DNA of 64,000 nt. Source: Pseudomonas marginalis. GTDB taxonomy: Bacteria; Pseudomonadota; Gammaproteobacteria; Pseudomonadales; Pseudomonadaceae. Location of the stretch: contig NZ_VTFG01000001.1 of assembly GCF_008692035.1 (NCBI RefSeq), positions 1-64,000 on the forward strand, read 5' to 3'. Under the pieces are notes generated by a model. It was not told where the DNA came from. It was given only the letters and a program-made list of their open reading frames with translations, and searched no databases. The position numbers and the translations under genes were made by a program. Every line of letters starts with the position of its first letter. Within the stretch, counting starts at the first letter, position 1. Shown in pieces: positions 9,265 to 18,697 of the stretch.

Positions 9265-10784
9265 CCGCCAACGGCAAGAAACTCAAGGCCGAACCTGCTC
9301 CACCCACCACCCTGTTTCTGTTTGGCGCCCATGGCGACCTGGTCAAGCGCCTGCTGATGCCGGCGCTGTACAACCTCAGTCGTGATGGCTTGCTGGGCGA
9401 TGGCCTGCGTATCGTTGGCGTCGATCACAACGCCATCAGCGATGCCGACTTCGCCAAGAAACTCGAGGATTTTATCCGCACCGAGGCGGCGAGCAAGGTC
9501 AAGGGCAATGGGGATAACGCCCTCGATCCGGCATTGTGGGCGCAACTGGCCAAAGGCATCAGCTACGTCGAGGGCGATTTCCTCGATGACAGCACCTACG
9601 CCGACATCGGCAAGAAGATCGCCGGCAGCGGTACCGGCAACGCGGTGTTCTACCTGGCCACCGCACCGCGCTTCTTCAGTGACGTGGTGCAGCGCCTGGG
9701 CAGTGCCGGCCTGTTGACGGAAACCGATGACAGTTTCCGGCGCGTGGTGATCGAGAAGCCCTTCGGCTCCGACCTAGCCACCGCCGAAGCGCTGAATGCC
9801 AGCCTGCTCAAGGTGATGAGCGAGAAGCAGATCTATCGCATCGACCATTACCTGGGTAAGGAGACGGTGCAGAACATCCTCATCAGCCGTTTCTCCAACG
9901 TGCTGTTCGAAGCGTTCTGGAACAACCATTACATCGACCACGTGCAAATCACCGCCGCCGAAACCGTCGGCGTGGAGACGCGAGGCAATTTCTTCGAAAA
10001 AACCGGCACCCTGCGCGACATGGTGCCCAACCACCTGTTCCAGCTGCTGGCGATGGTGGCCATGGAGCCCCCGGCTGCCTTTGGTGCCGATGCGGTGCGC
10101 GGTGAAAAGGCCAAGGTCATCGGTGCGGTACGCCCGTGGTCCCTGGAAGACGCGCGGGCCAACTCGGTGCGCGGGCAATACACCGCGGGCGAAATCGCCG
10201 GCAAGCCACTGCCCGGCTACCGCGAAGAAGCCAACGTCGCTCCCGACAGCAGCACCGAGACCTTCGTCGCCCTCAAGGTGATGATCGATAACTGGCGCTG
10301 GGTCGGCGTGCCGTTCTACCTGCGCACCGGCAAGCGCATGAGCGTGCGCGACACCGAAATCGTGATCTGCTTCAAGCCGGCGCCCTATGCGCAATTCCGT
10401 GACACCGAGGTGGACGAGGTCAAGCCCACCTACTTGAAGATCCAGATCCAGCCCAACGAAGGCATGTGGTTCGACCTGCTGGCGAAAAAGCCCGGGCCGA
10501 CCCTCGACATGGCCAACATCCAGCTGGGCTTTGCCTACAAGGACTTCTTCGAGATGCAACCGTCGACCGGGTACGAAACCCTGATCTACGACTGCATGAC
10601 CGGCGACCAGACCTTGTTCCAGCGCGCCGACAACATCGAAAACGGCTGGCGAGCAGTGCAACCGTTCCTCGATGCATGGAAGGAGGACGACGGGATCCAG
10701 ACCTACAAGGCCGGTGAAGACGGGCCCGCAGCGGCTGATGGGTTGCTGGCGCGCGATGGCCGCACCTGGCACTCGCTCGGATGA
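9261..10784 (+). CDS. zwf: Glucose-6-phosphate 1-dehydrogenase
   Basis: The 507-residue enzyme oxidises glucose 6-phosphate to 6-phosphogluconolactone. The coenzyme motif is [15 protein letters not shown] (residues 18-32); the usual GASGDL has become GAHGDL. The active-site signature [13 protein letters not shown] spans residues 193-205, and EKPFGSDL precedes it. Length is standard. It overlaps gnd by four bases and the following phosphatase gene by four bases, so the three form one coupled operon. Pseudomonas often carry more than one zwf; no pgl or hexR is next to this copy. Confidence 0.92.
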
Positions 10785-11605
10785 GTGATGCAGCGATTCA
10801 TCCCATCCGTTTTATCCTCAGCGACGTGGACGGCACCTTGCTGCATCCGGATCACCGCCTGAGCCAGCGTACTGTCGACGCGGTGAGCGCCCTGCGCGAG
10901 GCCGGGGTGTTTTTCAGCCTGGCCAGCGGGCGACCGCCCAAGGCCATGCTGCACCTGATCGAGACATTCGGGATCGATGTGCCGGTGGCGGGCTTCAACG
11001 GTGGCACCTTGATCAACCCGGATGGCAGCATCCTGGTTGCCCACCACCTGCCGGCGGAGGCGGCGCTGGTGACCTTGGCGCTGTTCTCGGCCGAGCCGGA
11101 TGTGGAAGTCTGGGTGTTTGCCGACGGCGACTGGCTGCGCCGTGGTCCGCCAGGGCCGGTGGAACCGCGGGAAGCCCATGGCCTGGGTTATGGGCCGGTG
11201 GTGGTGGAAAGTTTCGAACCCTACCTGGAGCGTATCGACAAGATCGTCGCCGCGAGCAACGACACCCAATTGCTGGTGGCGTTGGAAGCGCAATTGCAGC
11301 CCAAGGTCCAGGGCTTGGCCCAGGTGTCGCGTTCGCAGCCGATTTACCTGGATGTGACGGCCATGCTGGCCAACAAGGGCGAGGCGTTGAAGACCCTGGC
11401 GGCGCACCTTGGGGTGCCGCTGGAGCAGACGGCGGCCATCGGGGACGGGGGGAACGATCCGGCGATGTTTCAGGTGGCCGGGCTGTCGATTGCCATGGGG
11501 CAGGCGGAAGAAGCCGTCAAGCGCCAGGCCAGCGTGGTCACCGGCAGCAATGTCGAGGAGGGCGCTGCGGAAGCAATCGAACGGTTTATTCTAGCGGCGC
11601 GATAA
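10781..11605 (+). CDS. HAD-superfamily phosphatase, Cof type
   Basis: The 274-residue protein carries the HAD motif I DVDGTLL (nucleophile Asp15, Asp17). Motif II is in FSLASGRPP, and motif III/IV includes NKGEALKTLAAHLGV followed by AAIGDGGNDPAMF. A C2B-type cap lies between them. Cof-type enzymes dephosphorylate small phosphate esters, often sugar phosphates. Being the third gene of the gnd-zwf operon suggests a pentose-phosphate or related sugar-phosphate substrate, but this is inference. A hairpin follows its stop. Confidence 0.82.
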   Translation: MSDAAIHPIRFILSDVDGTLLHPDHRLSQRTVDAVSALREAGVFFSLASGRPPKAMLHLIETFGIDVPVAGFNGGTLINPDGSILVAHHLPAEAALVTLALFSAEPDVEVWVFADGDWLRRGPPGPVEPREAHGLGYGPVVVESFEPYLERIDKIVAASNDTQLLVALEAQLQPKVQGLAQVSRSQPIYLDVTAMLANKGEALKTLAAHLGVPLEQTAAIGDGGNDPAMFQVAGLSIAMGQAEEAVKRQASVVTGSNVEEGAAEAIERFILAAR

Positions 11606-11631
11606 GCGTCTTAAGTTCCATTGTGCAACTC

Positions 11632-11656
11632 GCGATCACTGTTTTGCAGTGATCGC
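11632..11656. terminator. Hairpin between convergent genes
   Basis: A perfect 10-bp stem (gcgatcactg and cagtgatcgc, loop ttttg) lies between the HAD phosphatase gene and the convergent gene at 11671-11931. It lacks a clear T run. Confidence 0.5.
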
Positions 11657-11670
11657 AAGTTAGCCGCGAT

Positions 11671-11931
11671 TTACTTCGGCATGGCCCAGGACTGCAACTG
11701 GTAGCCATCTTTGTCGAGTTCGGCGCGGGCCTGCAACAGCAAGTCTTCCAATTGCGCCGGGTCGCTATAGGTGTTCGACGACAGCTGTTTGCTGCCGATA
11801 CGGTTATTGGTGCGGTCGATGACACTCAGGCTCAGGGCGCCATTGCCATCGTGCCAGGCCACGCATTGAAAGGGCTGGAAAGCACGGTCTGCGATCAAAA
11901 GAGCTTCGTTGATGCGGAGCGGGGCGTTCAT
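11671..11931 (-). CDS. Conserved hypothetical protein, 86 residues
   Basis: This acidic, soluble 86-residue protein starts MNAPLRINEALLIADRAF and ends QSWAMPK. It has no signal peptide, membrane segment or recognisable catalytic motif. A purine-rich GAGAGAGA stretch precedes the ATG. It is convergent with the gnd-zwf-HAD operon. No function can be given. Confidence 0.6.
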   Translation of the reverse strand: MNAPLRINEALLIADRAFQPFQCVAWHDGNGALSLSVIDRTNNRIGSKQLSSNTYSDPAQLEDLLLQARAELDKDGYQLQSWAMPK

Positions 11932-12275
11932 GTGGGTCTCTCTCTAAATGCCCATTCAAGTGAGTACCGGCGGTTGGGCTGACCGTGCGGCGGGTTACTT
12001 GTACTGATGCGCGATGACGGGGTACGGGTCACATGTTAGAGCAACAAATTTCAACTTTTCCTGATGGACGTCATGTAAGCGGCTGTTTTGAAAGCTGATT
12101 GAAAGTTTTGCGAAGACGCAACTTTTTGACCTGCAAACACGAGTAGTGGCTTTTTGTCCGCACTTATAGCGAAACGATACAAGCACGCTGTCAAGATCTT
12201 GCTAGGGTTATCGGCAACCATTACAAACTGTTGTTTCTAAATAACTTTAGTGATTTTTGACGCCAAGGATCAGTC
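11932..12275. other. Long intergenic region upstream of the sigma54 activator
   Basis: About 340 bases without a convincing gene, visibly A+T-rich in the second half (tttctaaataactttagtgattttt before 12260 in spaced pieces). It probably carries the promoters of both divergent genes, but I cannot point to a clear -35/-10 pair or a sigma54 site. Confidence 0.5.
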
Positions 12276-13598
12276 ATGGGTGTGCCCCTCGTCCAACGTC
12301 GTTTGCTCGTGGTTGACCCCTGTGACGACTGCCACGGGTTGCTGCCCGGTTTGCGTACGGCCGGGTGGGATGTCGACAGCTGCACATTGGAATCGGTAGG
12401 AGAGCGCTCATGCGATGTCGGCCTATTGCGCCTGCAGCCCTATCATCTGGAGCGGCCCGAAGCGGTCAAGGAACTGATCAGCCGCAGTGGCACCGAGTGG
12501 ATCGCCGTACTCAGCCAGGATGTGCTGCGCCTGCAAAATGTGGGGGACTTCGTCTGCGAGTGGTTTTTCGACTTCCATACCCTGCCATTCGACGTGGCGC
12601 GGGTGCAGGTGACCCTGGGCCGCGCGTTTGGCATGGCGCGCCTGCGTGGCAAGGGTCACACCCCGGTAGATGAAGGGCACGAGTTGCTGGGGGAAAGCCG
12701 CCCCATTCGTGAATTACGCAAATTATTGTCCAAGCTGGCGCCCACGGAGTCCCCGGTACTGATCCGTGGCGACAGCGGCACCGGCAAGGAGCTGGTGGCC
12801 AAGACCCTGCACCGCCAATCCCAGCGCCATGCCAGGCCCTTTGTCGCGATCAACTGCGGCGCCATTCCTGAACACCTGATCCAATCCGAACTGTTCGGCC
12901 ATGAGAAGGGCGCGTTTACCGGTGCCCATCAACGCAAGGTCGGGCGCATCGAAGCGGCCCATGGCGGCACCCTGTTCCTCGATGAAATCGGCGATTTGCC
13001 CATGGAACTGCAAGCCAACCTGCTGCGCTTTCTCCAGGAAAAGCAGGTCGAGCGGGTCGGCGGCAGCCAGCCGATTCCGGTGGACGTGCGGGTGTTGGCG
13101 GCCACCCACGTCGACCTTGAGGCGGCCGTCGCCAAGGGCGCTTTCCGCGAAGACTTGTACTACCGGCTCAATGTGCTGCAGGTGGTCACCGCGCCCTTGC
13201 GCGAGCGCCATGGTGATGTGGCGATGCTGGCCAACCACTTTTCACGCTTCTACAGCCAGGAAACCGGCCGCCGCCCCCGCAGCTTCAGCGATGACGCCCT
13301 GGTGGCCATGGGGCAACACCCGTGGCCGGGCAATGTGCGCGAACTGGCCAACCGCGTGCGCCGCGGCCTGGTACTCGCCGAAGGGCGCCAGATCGAAGCC
13401 GCCGATCTGGGATTGCTGGGCGAACAGGCAATTTCGCCACCCATGGCTACACTGGAAGACTATAAGCACCGTGCTGAACGCCAGGCGCTGTGCGATGTGC
13501 TCAATCGGCACAGCGACAACCTGAGTGTCGCGGCCCGTGTGCTGGGGATTTCCCGGCCGACGTTCTACCGGTTGCTGCACAAACACCAGATCCGCTAG
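12276..13598 (+). CDS. Sigma54-dependent activator (FleQ/VpsR-like), near fap operon
   Basis: The 440-residue bacterial enhancer-binding protein has three parts. The N-terminal domain (1-130) resembles a degenerate receiver of the FleQ/VpsR kind, with no obvious phospho-acceptor aspartate. The AAA+ domain has Walker A GDSGTGKE (165-172), the sigma54-contact loop GAFTGA (212-217) and Walker [11 protein letters not shown] (231-240). A Fis-type helix-turn-helix lies at the end ([21 protein letters not shown]). It remodels sigma54 RNA polymerase at -24/-12 promoters. It is convergent with the fap operon, whose first gene has a good sigma54 promoter, so it is a plausible fap activator. Relatives such as FleQ respond to cyclic di-GMP; whether this one does is open. 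Confidence 0.85.
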   Translation: MGVPLVQRRLLVVDPCDDCHGLLPGLRTAGWDVDSCTLESVGERSCDVGLLRLQPYHLERPEAVKELISRSGTEWIAVLSQDVLRLQNVGDFVCEWFFDFHTLPFDVARVQVTLGRAFGMARLRGKGHTPVDEGHELLGESRPIRELRKLLSKLAPTESPVLIRGDSGTGKELVAKTLHRQSQRHARPFVAINCGAIPEHLIQSELFGHEKGAFTGAHQRKVGRIEAAHGGTLFLDEIGDLPMELQANLLRFLQEKQVERVGGSQPIPVDVRVLAATHVDLEAAVAKGAFREDLYYRLNVLQVVTAPLRERHGDVAMLANHFSRFYSQETGRRPRSFSDDALVAMGQHPWPGNVRELANRVRRGLVLAEGRQIEAADLGLLGEQAISPPMATLEDYKHRAERQALCDVLNRHSDNLSVAARVLGISRPTFYRLLHKHQIR

Positions 13599-13611
13599 GG
13601 CGGGTAAACCG

Positions 13612-13649
13612 AAAAGCCCCGCAACGACCCTTATCGTTGCGGGGCTTTT
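13612..13649. terminator. Bidirectional terminator between activator gene and fapF
   Basis: A perfect 16-bp stem begins AAAAGCCCCGCAACGA, has a six-base loop and ends with TTTT on both strands. It serves the activator gene on the plus strand and fapF on the minus strand. Confidence 0.9.
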
Positions 13650-13679
13650 CCTTGTGCACCGGATTCTGTAGCGGTCGGG

Positions 13680-14984
13680 TTAGAAGTAATACGGGAATTT
13701 CAAGCTGAACGTAAAGTCCGGCGCATCGTCTGTCATGCCGATTGCCAGGTTCGGCACGATGGTCAGGTTATCCGACGCGGCAATGGTCATCCCCACGTTG
13801 AAATAACCGGCGTTGGCATCGCTGGAAACCACCGATTGCCAGTCGCCGCCGTTGGGCTTGAGCCTGCTCTTGCGCTGCACCAGGTCGGACACCGAGAACG
13901 ACATACTCATCTTCTCGTTGAGGGCAAAGGCCACGCCGACCCCGAACTGGAAGCTGTCGCCCAGGCTGACCTTGCCGCCGACCTTCTGGTTGACGTCACT
14001 GCTGATGTCATCGAAGGATTCTTCGAAGTTATGGGTGTAGGACAGCGAGCCGAATAACACGGCAGGATCGAAGGTCTTGACCAGGGAAATGCCCGGAGTG
14101 ATCGACCACACGCCATTGCCCGTAGGCAGGCTTTCCGGCACGAACAGGTTGTCGTTGCCGGGTGTATTGATCAGCTTGATACCAAACGGTTCTTTGCCGG
14201 TGGGCGCCTTGACCCGCACCGACACCACCGCATCCGGCAGGGTGGGGGTTTCGTCGAGGAACTTGTAGGCCACGCCGAAGTTGACGTCGCCGATGGTCGG
14301 GTCGCGCGTCACCGATTGTTCCGATGTGGCGGTGCCGTTGTTGCCGGCACCGGCAGACTGGTAGGTCGACTCGCGGTACACCACCGGCACGTTCACGTCG
14401 AACTGCCAACGGTTATCGACGTTGTAGCGCCCGGTCAGGTCCAGGGTCCAGTTATCGGACTTGATCCGGTCCAGGTTGATATTGCCGAGGAAAATCGAGT
14501 CCAGCGCCAGGAACCCGTTGAGGGTCAACTGACGGGCGTCGTAACGGGCATAGGTAACGCCGGTTTCGAAGCTGAACTTGCCGTTGCCGAAAAAGCCGCT
14601 GGCTTCGTTATAGAGGTTACTGACACTTTGCGCCGGGGCCGAATCATCCTTGAGGGACTGGCCGTAGGAACTGCCGCCGCCCCCCGCCCCACCGGATGCC
14701 GCCGCGGCCCCCGTGCCCGCGACGGCGGTGCCGTTGGCTTTTTGAAAGTCTGCCGGCGACTTGGCCAGGCGTTTGGGGGCCGGGGTTGCCGGTTGGTCTT
14801 CGACCTGACGCACGCGCTGCTCCAGCACGGCCAGCGCTTTTTGCTGCACTTCGTACCGCTGCTTGAGTTCCAGGAGTTCCCGTTTGAGGGTTTCGATGTC
14901 GCTGTCTGGCGCTGCATACAGAACGGATGCGGGCAAGAGCGTACTTAAACAGATCACAGCACGGAGCGATAACGATCGATGCAT
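13680..14984 (-). CDS. fapF: Fap amyloid outer-membrane exporter FapF
   Basis: The 434-residue product has a signal peptide (ending VLYA), then a coiled coil of about residues 30-62 ([22 protein letters not shown]). A Gly/Ala-rich linker (about 85-115) follows, and then a beta-barrel ending in the aromatic FPYYF. This is the FapF order: the barrel forms the outer-membrane pore through which FapB, FapC and FapE are secreted, with the N-terminal part plugging and trimerising it. It is the last gene of the fap operon, 49 bases after fapE, and ends at a strong terminator. Confidence 0.88.
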   Translation of the reverse strand: MHRSLSLRAVICLSTLLPASVLYAAPDSDIETLKRELLELKQRYEVQQKALAVLEQRVRQVEDQPATPAPKRLAKSPADFQKANGTAVAGTGAAAASGGAGGGGSSYGQSLKDDSAPAQSVSNLYNEASGFFGNGKFSFETGVTYARYDARQLTLNGFLALDSIFLGNINLDRIKSDNWTLDLTGRYNVDNRWQFDVNVPVVYRESTYQSAGAGNNGTATSEQSVTRDPTIGDVNFGVAYKFLDETPTLPDAVVSVRVKAPTGKEPFGIKLINTPGNDNLFVPESLPTGNGVWSITPGISLVKTFDPAVLFGSLSYTHNFEESFDDISSDVNQKVGGKVSLGDSFQFGVGVAFALNEKMSMSFSVSDLVQRKSRLKPNGGDWQSVVSSDANAGYFNVGMTIAASDNLTIVPNLAIGMTDDAPDFTFSLKFPYYF

Positions 14985-15033
14985 GAAATAAGCCGTCCTT
15001 TTCTAATGCGTAAGTGTCGACGGTCAGCGTAGT

Positions 15034-15777
15034 TCAATAACCGAGCGTGCGTAGGGCTTTGAGTTGATCCAGATTGCAGTTCAACGCACCGTTGTTCAAA
15101 CCGTTGTTGTTCATCACGACGTTAAGTTGGGTCATGTTGTTGACGAAGTTAGTGTTGCCGGTCAGCACCGTGCCTTGCAGCACATTCCCGCCGCCGATCT
15201 GCTGCAGGCTGTTGCCCTGGTTGTGGTTGGCCTGGATCGCCATCTGCAAGCCGCCGTTGTTGGCCGACACGCTCACGCGGCCTGCCGCGCTGTCACCGGT
15301 AACGGTGCCGCCGGCGACCAGCACTTGCCCTGATTGCACGATGTTGGAGGGCGCAAAGCCGTTCTCGACGGTGATGCCCACATTGTTGTAGGCGGTGTTG
15401 CCATCGCCGGCGGTGCGCACGCTTTGTGTCACACCCTGGCCAGTGCCCAGGCCGGCGCCGCCGGTAACCGTGCCGGTGCCGGTATTCGGGTTCGTGCCGT
15501 TGCCGGTCGAGCCGGTGGTTTGTACATAGAATTGCGGGGTAACGGTCGACGAATCGATCTGCATGCTGGCCTTGCCGGTGATGGTGTCACCCACGGCGTT
15601 GGTCCAGGTGCTGCTCATGACAATGCCGAAGCTGATGATCCGTCCCGGCATCACGTAACGACCGCGCAGGTCGGCCATTTCCGAATCCTTGAGCTCGATG
15701 GGTTTGAACCCCGACGAAGCATAAGCGGGCATTGAGGCTGCCAGACACAAGACCGTCAGCCAACGGGAAGTGTTCAT
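15034..15777 (-). CDS. fapE: Fap amyloid accessory fibre protein FapE
   Basis: The 247-residue secreted protein has a signal peptide (MNTSRWLTVLCLAASMPAYA) and a conserved start of the mature chain (GFKPIELKDSEMADLRGRYVMPG). A long Gly/Thr/Asn-rich, low-complexity middle follows. Near the end is a single cysteine (NCNLDQLKALRTLGY). FapE is a minor component of Fap fibres. It sits between fapD (38 bases) and fapF (49 bases) downstream of the internal terminator after fapC. Confidence 0.87.
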   Translation of the reverse strand: MNTSRWLTVLCLAASMPAYASSGFKPIELKDSEMADLRGRYVMPGRIISFGIVMSSTWTNAVGDTITGKASMQIDSSTVTPQFYVQTTGSTGNGTNPNTGTGTVTGGAGLGTGQGVTQSVRTAGDGNTAYNNVGITVENGFAPSNIVQSGQVLVAGGTVTGDSAAGRVSVSANNGGLQMAIQANHNQGNSLQQIGGGNVLQGTVLTGNTNFVNNMTQLNVVMNNNGLNNGALNCNLDQLKALRTLGY

Positions 15778-15815
15778 CTTTTGCTCCTGGAGCGTCCTGC
15801 CCCTTATTGCGCTTC

Positions 15816-16496
15816 TTAGAAGAAGTCGCTCTGGATAAAACCGAAATCCATCAGCTCGGCATCGCCTACGGGCCTGAACTCATTCAACTGGTTCTTGGCG
15901 GTCAGTGGCGTGGGCGGGTCGAGCAGGGCGTTGGCCTTGTCGTAACCTTCACCCAGCACGGCGAACACGATGCCGTTCCAGCCCTTGACGAAGTCATCAT
16001 GGGAATAGCGCTTATGGCCCAGTACCGGGTCGCCGATATAGACCCAGTCCTTGTCGGCCCGCTGCATCACCACGAAGTGCTTGTAGCCACGAATTTCCAG
16101 CAGGACCACCACGGGGATCCTTACGGTGACCAGTGTTTCTGGCGCGATTTTGTAGCCCCGGGCACGCATGCCGATGCTTTCGAGGTAGCGCTTCATGTCC
16201 AGCATGGAAAAGCCCTGGGTACGCACCAGGTCCTGGTCGGCATTGACCAGCATGCCTTTGATGACGTGATCTTCGTCTACATCCAGCCAATAACCCTGGC
16301 GCAGAATGGTAGCGAGTGCCGCAGCACCGCAGCTGAAATCGGTTTTCTGTTCCACCAGGTTGGCGAACCGGCGTTCACGAATACTCTCGACCTTCTTGTA
16401 GATCACTGTACCGCCAGGCAGGGCGGAGATCGCCATGGTGCCTGCCCAGGTCGGGCCGGTGAGCAGCATCAGGAGGGTGAGGGTCGCGAGGCGCAT
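15816..16496 (-). CDS. fapD: Fap C39-family cysteine protease FapD
   Basis: The 226-residue periplasmic protease has a signal peptide ending TWA and the C39 catalytic triad. Cys56 is in KTDFSCGAAALATIL, His140 in RGYKHFVVM, and Asp156 in VYIGDPVLG. FapD is thought to control the processing or export of Fap subunits. It starts about 60 bases past fapC, but a strong terminator lies between them, so fapD-E-F depend on read-through. Confidence 0.88.
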   Translation of the reverse strand: MRLATLTLLMLLTGPTWAGTMAISALPGGTVIYKKVESIRERRFANLVEQKTDFSCGAAALATILRQGYWLDVDEDHVIKGMLVNADQDLVRTQGFSMLDMKRYLESIGMRARGYKIAPETLVTVRIPVVVLLEIRGYKHFVVMQRADKDWVYIGDPVLGHKRYSHDDFVKGWNGIVFAVLGEGYDKANALLDPPTPLTAKNQLNEFRPVGDAELMDFGFIQSDFF

Positions 16497-16524
16497 GATC
16501 GTGTGACCTGCTGGACACTGGAAT

Positions 16525-16550
16525 AAAAAAGGGCCTTGTTGCCAAGGCCC
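16525..16550 (-). terminator. Internal terminator between fapC and fapD
   Basis: On the minus strand, seven bases after the fapC stop, the stem GGGCCTTG/CAAGGCCC (16531-16550, loop of four) is followed by six T (16525-16530). This is a textbook Rho-independent terminator inside the fap operon. Confidence 0.88.
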
Positions 16551-16557
16551 CGTTGGA

Positions 16558-17304
16558 TCAGAAGCGCACGCCGCTGGCGCAGACGCTGCAACCTTGACCG
16601 ATCGACAGGCTGTTGCTGCCTTGGTTGCCCGAACCGGATTGCAGGTTCACACCCACATTGCCGGAGTTGCGGTTAACCGAGTTGTCGAGGCTGGAGTTGT
16701 TGGACACGTATTGGGCTTTGCTGCCATGGCCATACCCGTAGCTGGTAGCGGCAGTGTTCAGGTAGCTGTTGGCGAGCGAGTTTTGCTCGGTGTTGGCGGC
16801 CGCTGCGATGTTTTTGCCATCAGCGGTGGTGATTGCCAGGTTGTTTTTACCCTGGTTGCCTTGACCGGCCTGGCCGTTGTAACCCAGGTTGCCGGAGTTC
16901 CCGTTAGCCGAGTTATCCAACGAGGCGTTGTTCTGGGTGCCTTTGTTGACGAAGTTGTTGAGCCCGCTGTTTTGATTGACATCGACGACAGCGAATACCG
17001 TTGCAAAGTCACCTTTGGCACTGGAGATGGCGCCGGAGTTGTCGGCCTGGTTACCACTGCCCGCCTGTACGTTGACCCCGGTGTTACCGCTGTTGCTGGT
17101 GACCGAGCCGTCGGCGGAGGCGTTGTTTTCGGTTTTGGTGTCATCGAACTTGTTGCCCACGCTGTTCTGCACATCGGTCACCACAGAGGCAACCACACCG
17201 GTGGGTTGAGGCGCAGGGTGCCAGCCACCACCTGCTTGAGCAGCAGCAGCCATGAGTGCGGCCAGTGCGAAAACCAGTGGTTTCAGAGCCATTTGAGGTT
17301 TCAT
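16558..17304 (-). CDS. fapC: Major Fap amyloid subunit FapC
   Basis: The 248-residue major fibre subunit has a signal peptide (ending ALMAAAAQA) and three imperfect repeats. They begin NNASADGSVTSNSGNTG, NNASLDNSANGNSGNLG and NNSSLDNSVNRNSGNVG and share GSGNQ-type ends; they are separated by two linkers of about 35-45 residues. The C-terminus carries the conserved CxxC pair (GCSVCASG). Repeats form the beta-rich amyloid core outside the cell. AAGGAG stands nine bases before the ATG. The linkers are short, so this is one of the smaller FapC variants. Confidence 0.9.
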   Translation of the reverse strand: MKPQMALKPLVFALAALMAAAAQAGGGWHPAPQPTGVVASVVTDVQNSVGNKFDDTKTENNASADGSVTSNSGNTGVNVQAGSGNQADNSGAISSAKGDFATVFAVVDVNQNSGLNNFVNKGTQNNASLDNSANGNSGNLGYNGQAGQGNQGKNNLAITTADGKNIAAAANTEQNSLANSYLNTAATSYGYGHGSKAQYVSNNSSLDNSVNRNSGNVGVNLQSGSGNQGSNSLSIGQGCSVCASGVRF

Positions 17305-17371
17305 GGTGTTTCTCCTTGCTTCTAATTAGTTGGTTAAGTGTTGGTACGGTCTAACGAGTGCTACCAAGCGT

Positions 17372-17923
17372 TTACTTGATAGTGATGCCCAGGGTGTTAG
17401 CCACTCGGTTCCCCACCCCGGCACTCTGGTTCACCTGAATCACTCCTCGGCTGCCTGTGAAGGCCTGGTCGCTCGTAACGACAAGGCGGCTGCCAGTGGT
17501 GGGGGTGAGCCCTGAGTCGGTTGCCAGCGTCGTGGTGTTCTGTTGCAACAGGACGCTGTCATCGATGCTTTGCGGGCCAGGGTTGATGCTGATCCGCACG
17601 GCATTGATGGATTGGTTATTGGCCCCGGCCGACTGGTTGATGCCCAGTACACCGTTGCCGTTGGTAAATGAGCTGCCCTGGATCGCCGCCCTGGCGTTCA
17701 GGGACGGGTCGACACTGCCGTCGAGGCGCTGGATGTTGACGTTGGTGGCCTGGCCACCGAGCGCGATGGCGCGGCTGTTGGACATTTGTTGCTGGTTGCC
17801 GGCCGCCTGGTTGATCGACACGACACCCTGGTATTGTTGGCCGCTGTTGTGGATCACCGCCGTGTCGTCGGCGAATGCCGGGGCGCTGGCCAACAGGGCG
17901 AGAACGAGCAGGGAACGATTCAT
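17372..17923 (-). CDS. fapB: Fap minor amyloid subunit/nucleator FapB
   Basis: The 183-residue protein has a signal peptide ([18 protein letters not shown]) and three weakly repeated segments containing INQAAGNQQQMSNS, INQSAGANNQSINA and VNQSAGVGNRVANT. FapB is the minor fibre component and likely nucleator. The fapA stop TGA overlaps its ATG by one base (GTGATG), so the two are translationally coupled; a GTG at 17926 is an alternative start. The 67 bases to fapC hold the fapC ribosome-binding site and no terminator. Confidence 0.88.
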   Translation of the reverse strand: MNRSLLVLALLASAPAFADDTAVIHNSGQQYQGVVSINQAAGNQQQMSNSRAIALGGQATNVNIQRLDGSVDPSLNARAAIQGSSFTNGNGVLGINQSAGANNQSINAVRISINPGPQSIDDSVLLQQNTTTLATDSGLTPTTGSRLVVTSDQAFTGSRGVIQVNQSAGVGNRVANTLGITIK

Positions 17924-18348
17924 CACTTGCCCCCCAGCATGCTGCCGATGTTATTCAACGGCGCCATGCCGCGCTGGACCGAGTCGCTGATCTGCCCGCC
18001 CATGCCGCTGCCCGCACCGTGGCCCGCGGCGGAGCCGGCCCCCAGGGTGGACATGCTGTTTTGTGTGGCGTGCAGGCCGGTCAAGGTGCCGTTGGTCTGA
18101 ACTGCGCGGACAATGCTTGAGCCGCTGCTGATGCCGCCGATATCCATATCACTGAGCTCGCCAGTGGCACCGATGATGTCCCGGCTGGGGTTGGCGTTGG
18201 CGGTGGTGGGGTAGGGGTCTTTACCGAAGGCGGCGCGGCCGTACATATGAGCCTGTACGTTGCGCCCTGTCACGATCACGCCATCCTCTGCAAAGCTGGG
18301 AACACTGATGCCGACGCTGAGTACACAGCTGATCAGCAGCACGTTCAT
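17923..18348 (-). CDS. fapA: Fap operon first protein FapA
   Basis: The 141-residue exported protein has a signal peptide ([20 protein letters not shown]). The mature part includes [20 protein letters not shown] and a Gly-rich end ([13 protein letters not shown]). FapA affects the composition of the Fap fibre and is proposed to chaperone FapC. I chose the ATG at 18348 because AAGG precedes it and the signal peptide then begins properly. An in-frame start at 18417 would lie at or before the transcription start predicted from the sigma54 promoter at 18426-18440. Confidence 0.85.
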   Translation of the reverse strand: MNVLLISCVLSVGISVPSFAEDGVIVTGRNVQAHMYGRAAFGKDPYPTTANANPSRDIIGATGELSDMDIGGISSGSSIVRAVQTNGTLTGLHATQNSMSTLGAGSAAGHGAGSGMGGQISDSVQRGMAPLNNIGSMLGGK

Positions 18349-18425
18349 CGAACCTTGAGTGAGTGTGGCCACGGCGGCATTCCTTATTCGTCGCGCTGAC
18401 CCTAAACAGCGCTGCAAGGGATAGA

Positions 18426-18440
18426 GCAGAAGCCGTGCCG
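18426..18440 (-). promoter_or_regulatory. Sigma54 promoter of the fap operon
   Basis: On the minus strand the sequence CGGCACGGCTTCTGC has the invariant GG and GC separated by exactly ten bases and matches TGGCACG-N4-TTGC at most positions. Transcription would begin near 18415, giving a leader of about 67 bases before fapA. Confidence 0.75.
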
Positions 18441-18697
18441 CTTTTTATTTACCGTTGTTATTCAATGGCTTGGAGTTGTTTGTGGGCGAAGTGATGTCAG
18501 TGCTGTTTCAGCGCTGAGACACCTGCCGCCCAGGCATACACACAGCGCCGTACCACAAACGATTCACCAAGCTGTATCAGCGTTGTAACACTGCCTATGA
18601 CAAAACGATGAATCCGCACCACAGGGGCGGTCCAGGGGAGTCGAGTGTCTCAAAAATGGACACTTCAGGCGCAACGACGCCCGAGCCGGGGGCAAGC

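Noticed and set aside
18418..18697. Additional gene on the plus strand beginning near 18608
   Set aside because: The frame mainly runs antisense to the FecR gene and has no ribosome-binding site or recognisable domain. The true 18441-18697 gap holds only the fap promoter region.
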